A stretch of DNA of 14,644 nt from Thermococcus sp. (GTDB lineage Archaea > Methanobacteriota_B > Thermococci > Thermococcales > Thermococcaceae). Under the pieces are notes generated by a model. It saw only the letters and a list, made by a program, of their open reading frames with translations. It was not told the origin of the DNA and ran no database searches. The stretch is taken from NCBI GenBank assembly GCA_027023165.1, contig JALVWX010000241.1:9774-24417 (forward strand), given 5' to 3'. This document shows, one piece after another, positions 12,780-14,644 of the stretch; position 1 is the first letter of the stretch; the number at the start of each line of letters is the position of its first letter. Both the position numbers and the translations under genes were made by a program.

Positions 12780-14015
12780 ATGGAGCAGAGAAAGGGACTT
12801 CTGATAATCCTCGACGGACTCGGTGACAGGCCGATCAAGGAGTTCGGCGGAAAGACGCCGCTTGAGTACGCAAAAACGCCCAACATGGACAGGCTGGCAA
12901 AGATGGGAATCCTCGGCCAGCAGGACCCCATAAAGCCCGGCCAACCGGCTGGCAGTGACACGGCTCACCTCAGTATCTTCGGCTACGACCCCTACAAGGT
13001 CTACCGCGGAAGGGGCTTCCTCGAGGCCCTCGGCGTCGGGCTCGACTTGGATGAGGACGATTTGGCCTTCAGGGTTAACTTCGCCACAATTGAGAATGGG
13101 ATAATAGTAGATAGAAGAGCTGGTAGGATAAGCACGGAGGAAGCTCATGAACTTGCGAAGGCAATACAGGAGAACGTTAAACTGCCTGTTGACTTCATCT
13201 TTGTAGGAGCTACAGGTCACAGGGCCGTTCTGGTTCTCAAAGGCATGGCTAAGGGCTATAAAGTGGGGGAAAACGACCCGCATGAGGCAGGCAAACCTCC
13301 AAAGAAGTTCACCTGGGAGGACGAGGAAAGCAGAAAAGTGGCTGAAATCCTCGAAGAGTTCGTTAGACAGGCCCATGAGATACTCGAGAGGCACCCAATC
13401 AACGAGAAGCGCAGAAAGGAAGGAAAACCGATTGCAAACTACCTCCTCATAAGGGGGGCGGGCACTTATCCGAACATTCCCATGAAGTTCACCGAGCAGT
13501 GGAAAGTCAAGGCTGGAGCGGTTATAGCTGTTTCCCTCGTTAAGGGCGTTGCGAGGGCAATAGGCTTCGACGTTTACACTCCAGAAGGAGCGACCGGCGA
13601 ATACGACACGGACGAGATGGCCAAAGCCAAAAAGGCAGTCGAGCTTCTCAAGGAGTATGACTTCGTGTTTCTACACTTCAAGCCGACTGATGCAGCTGGC
13701 CACGACAACAATCCAAAGCTGAAGGCCGAGATGATTGAGAAAGCCGACAGGATGATAGGCCACATCATTGACCACATCGACCTTGAGGAAACTGTGATAG
13801 CGATAACCGGCGACCACTCAACGCCATGCGAGGTTATGAACCACAGTGGCGACCCGGTTCCGCTCCTCATAGCGGGCGGTGGCGTCAGAACCGATTCAAC
13901 CGAGGCCTTCGGCGAGCGCGAGTGCATGCGCGGTGGTCTCGGCAGGATAAAGGGCCACGACATAGTCCCCATAATGATGGACCTCATGAACCGCTCTGAG
14001 AAGTTCGGGGCCTGA
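12780..14015 (+). CDS. apgM: 2,3-bisphosphoglycerate-independent phosphoglycerate mutase, archaeal type
   Basis: Interconverts 3-phosphoglycerate and 2-phosphoglycerate in glycolysis/gluconeogenesis; cytosolic metalloenzyme of the alkaline phosphatase superfamily. 411 residues, the usual archaeal length and shorter than bacterial iPGM (about 510). The N-terminal metal site is IILDGLGDRP (9-18, D12). The phosphorylated serine is S59 in AGSDTAHLSIFGYDP. The C-terminal metal ligands lie in FLHFKPTDAAGHDNN, then ITGDHSTPCEV and NHSGDPVPLLIAGGG. The ATG at 12780 is preferred over an in-frame start 9 nt upstream because GGTGAT lies between. With pfkC in the same window it probably belongs to the Tgr/TrmBL1 regulon. 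It converges on the aminotransferase with a 7-nt gap. Confidence 0.96.
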   Translation: MEQRKGLLIILDGLGDRPIKEFGGKTPLEYAKTPNMDRLAKMGILGQQDPIKPGQPAGSDTAHLSIFGYDPYKVYRGRGFLEALGVGLDLDEDDLAFRVNFATIENGIIVDRRAGRISTEEAHELAKAIQENVKLPVDFIFVGATGHRAVLVLKGMAKGYKVGENDPHEAGKPPKKFTWEDEESRKVAEILEEFVRQAHEILERHPINEKRRKEGKPIANYLLIRGAGTYPNIPMKFTEQWKVKAGAVIAVSLVKGVARAIGFDVYTPEGATGEYDTDEMAKAKKAVELLKEYDFVFLHFKPTDAAGHDNNPKLKAEMIEKADRMIGHIIDHIDLEETVIAITGDHSTPCEVMNHSGDPVPLLIAGGGVRTDSTEAFGERECMRGGLGRIKGHDIVPIMMDLMNRSEKFGA

Positions 14016-14022
14016 AGGTCCC

Positions 14023-14644
14023 CTACCTTTCGTTCCCCATTTTGACCTCAATCTCCTTCAGCGTCCTAACAAGCATTTCGTTCTCTTCCTGCCTTCTCAC
14101 CGAGAAGCGGATGAACTCTGGCAGGCCGAAACTCGTGCAGTCCCTCACAAGGATTCCCCGCCTCTTGAGAACTTCTACAACTTCTCCCGCGTCCCCAACG
14201 CGCTTGATGAAGAAGTTGGCGTCGCTTTTAACTCCCAAAGCTTTCTCAAGCCTCTCCTTCTCGCGCCAGATTAGGGGTGTCGTCTTCCTCAGGTGCTCAA
14301 AGTTGTCCTCAAGAAGAAACTCAAGGAAAGCCACACCCGTTGAGCCTATACCCCACGGCATTCTGACGCTTTTGAAAGCCTCCGGAAAGCCGAGAACGTA
14401 GCCAACCCTAATCCCGGGCAGGCCGTAGCTTTTTGTGAACGTCCTGAGCTTCACGACGTTCTCTCCGCTTGGGCTTTCGGCGTCTTTAACGAAGTCTATG
14501 AAGGCCTCGTCAAGAACTAGAAGGGCCCTGCCCTCTTCGACGGCATTGAGGAGGGGCTTAAGTTCCTTAACGCGGTAAAACCTCCCGTCTGGGTTGTTGG
14601 GATTGCAGAAGAAGACAACCGAATCCTTCTCAACAAGCTCCGCA
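14023..14644 (-). CDS. PLP-dependent aminotransferase, HisC/CobD-like (5' part outside window)
   Basis: Fold-type I PLP enzyme of the class I/II aminotransferase family. About 206 C-terminal residues are visible of an expected 330-350; the N-terminus is cut by the window edge. Visible motifs in order: CNPNNPDG (substrate/PLP-ring asparagine), LLVLDEAFIDF (Asp binding the pyridine N), TFTKSYGLPGIRVGY (PLP lysine and phosphate-binding Arg), and IRFSVRRQEENEMLV near the C-terminus (carboxylate-binding Arg). This set is shared by histidinol-phosphate aminotransferase and L-threonine-O-3-phosphate decarboxylase (CobD, cobamide synthesis), which cannot be separated from this fragment. The open frame continues past an internal GTG at 14452-14454, which is not the real start. 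Confidence 0.88.
   Translation of the reverse strand, partial: AELVEKDSVVFFCNPNNPDGRFYRVKELKPLLNAVEEGRALLVLDEAFIDFVKDAESPSGENVVKLRTFTKSYGLPGIRVGYVLGFPEAFKSVRMPWGIGSTGVAFLEFLLEDNFEHLRKTTPLIWREKERLEKALGVKSDANFFIKRVGDAGEVVEVLKRRGILVRDCTSFGLPEFIRFSVRRQEENEMLVRTLKEIEVKMGNER

Noticed and set aside
12762..13394. Open frame of 210 codons on the - strand
   Set aside because: It is antisense to apgM, whose active-site residues are complete.

Overview
The window reads as a piece of a Thermococcales chromosome, most likely Thermococcus. The evidence is an ADP-dependent phosphofructokinase, archaeal membrane-anchored LonB, cofactor-independent phosphoglycerate mutase, ThyX, archaeal BRE/TATA promoters about 25 bp before the expected transcription starts, GGTGATC-type ribosome binding sites, and a C/D box guide RNA. 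It is dense housekeeping sequence. I see no insertion sequence, prophage, CRISPR array, tRNA or rRNA, and the longest stretch without a convincing gene is about 180 bp.

Layout. 1-509 (-): 5'-end of pfkC, cut by the window edge. 618-1331 (-): maleate-isomerase/Asp-Glu-racemase-type enzyme. 1466-3543 (-): sufC-sufB, a two-gene Fe-S assembly operon with an ATGA overlap. 3663-5567 (-): lonB. 5678-6484 (+): a DUF2666-type protein built from an internal duplication, divergent from lonB. 6552-7342 (+): RidA and a JAMM metalloprotease. 7405-8775 (+): three small genes, a cysteine-rich ArsR regulator, a MazG-type hydrolase and an Lrp/AsnC regulator. 8864-9577 (+): DUF92 membrane protein. 9578-9647: C/D box RNA filling the gap before thyX (9692-10432, +). 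10490-11176 (+): unrecognised two-part protein, convergent with a HIT hydrolase (11173-11664, -), which follows a Ca2+/Na+-exchanger-type protein (11705-12637, -). 12780-14015 (+): apgM. 14023-14644 (-): 3'-part of a HisC/CobD-like aminotransferase.

Shared themes. pfkC and apgM are two unlinked enzymes of the modified archaeal Embden-Meyerhof pathway. Both carry a TCAC-N5-GTGATA element ending exactly 3 nt before the start codon and overlapping the ribosome binding site. This matches the Thermococcales glycolytic motif bound by Tgr/TrmBL1, so the two are probably controlled together. SufCB, LonB, JAMM, RidA, MazG and HIT form a general maintenance set: cofactor assembly, proteolysis, deconjugation, and metabolite or nucleotide clean-up.

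The signals least explained by ordinary annotation are the C/D RNA and its guides, a perfect 10-bp-arm palindrome at 8798-8821 at the DUF92 promoter, an inverted repeat upstream of the racemase-like gene, the duplicated DUF2666 protein beside lonB, and the protein at 10490-11176. I found no clear new multi-gene system; these are individual leads.
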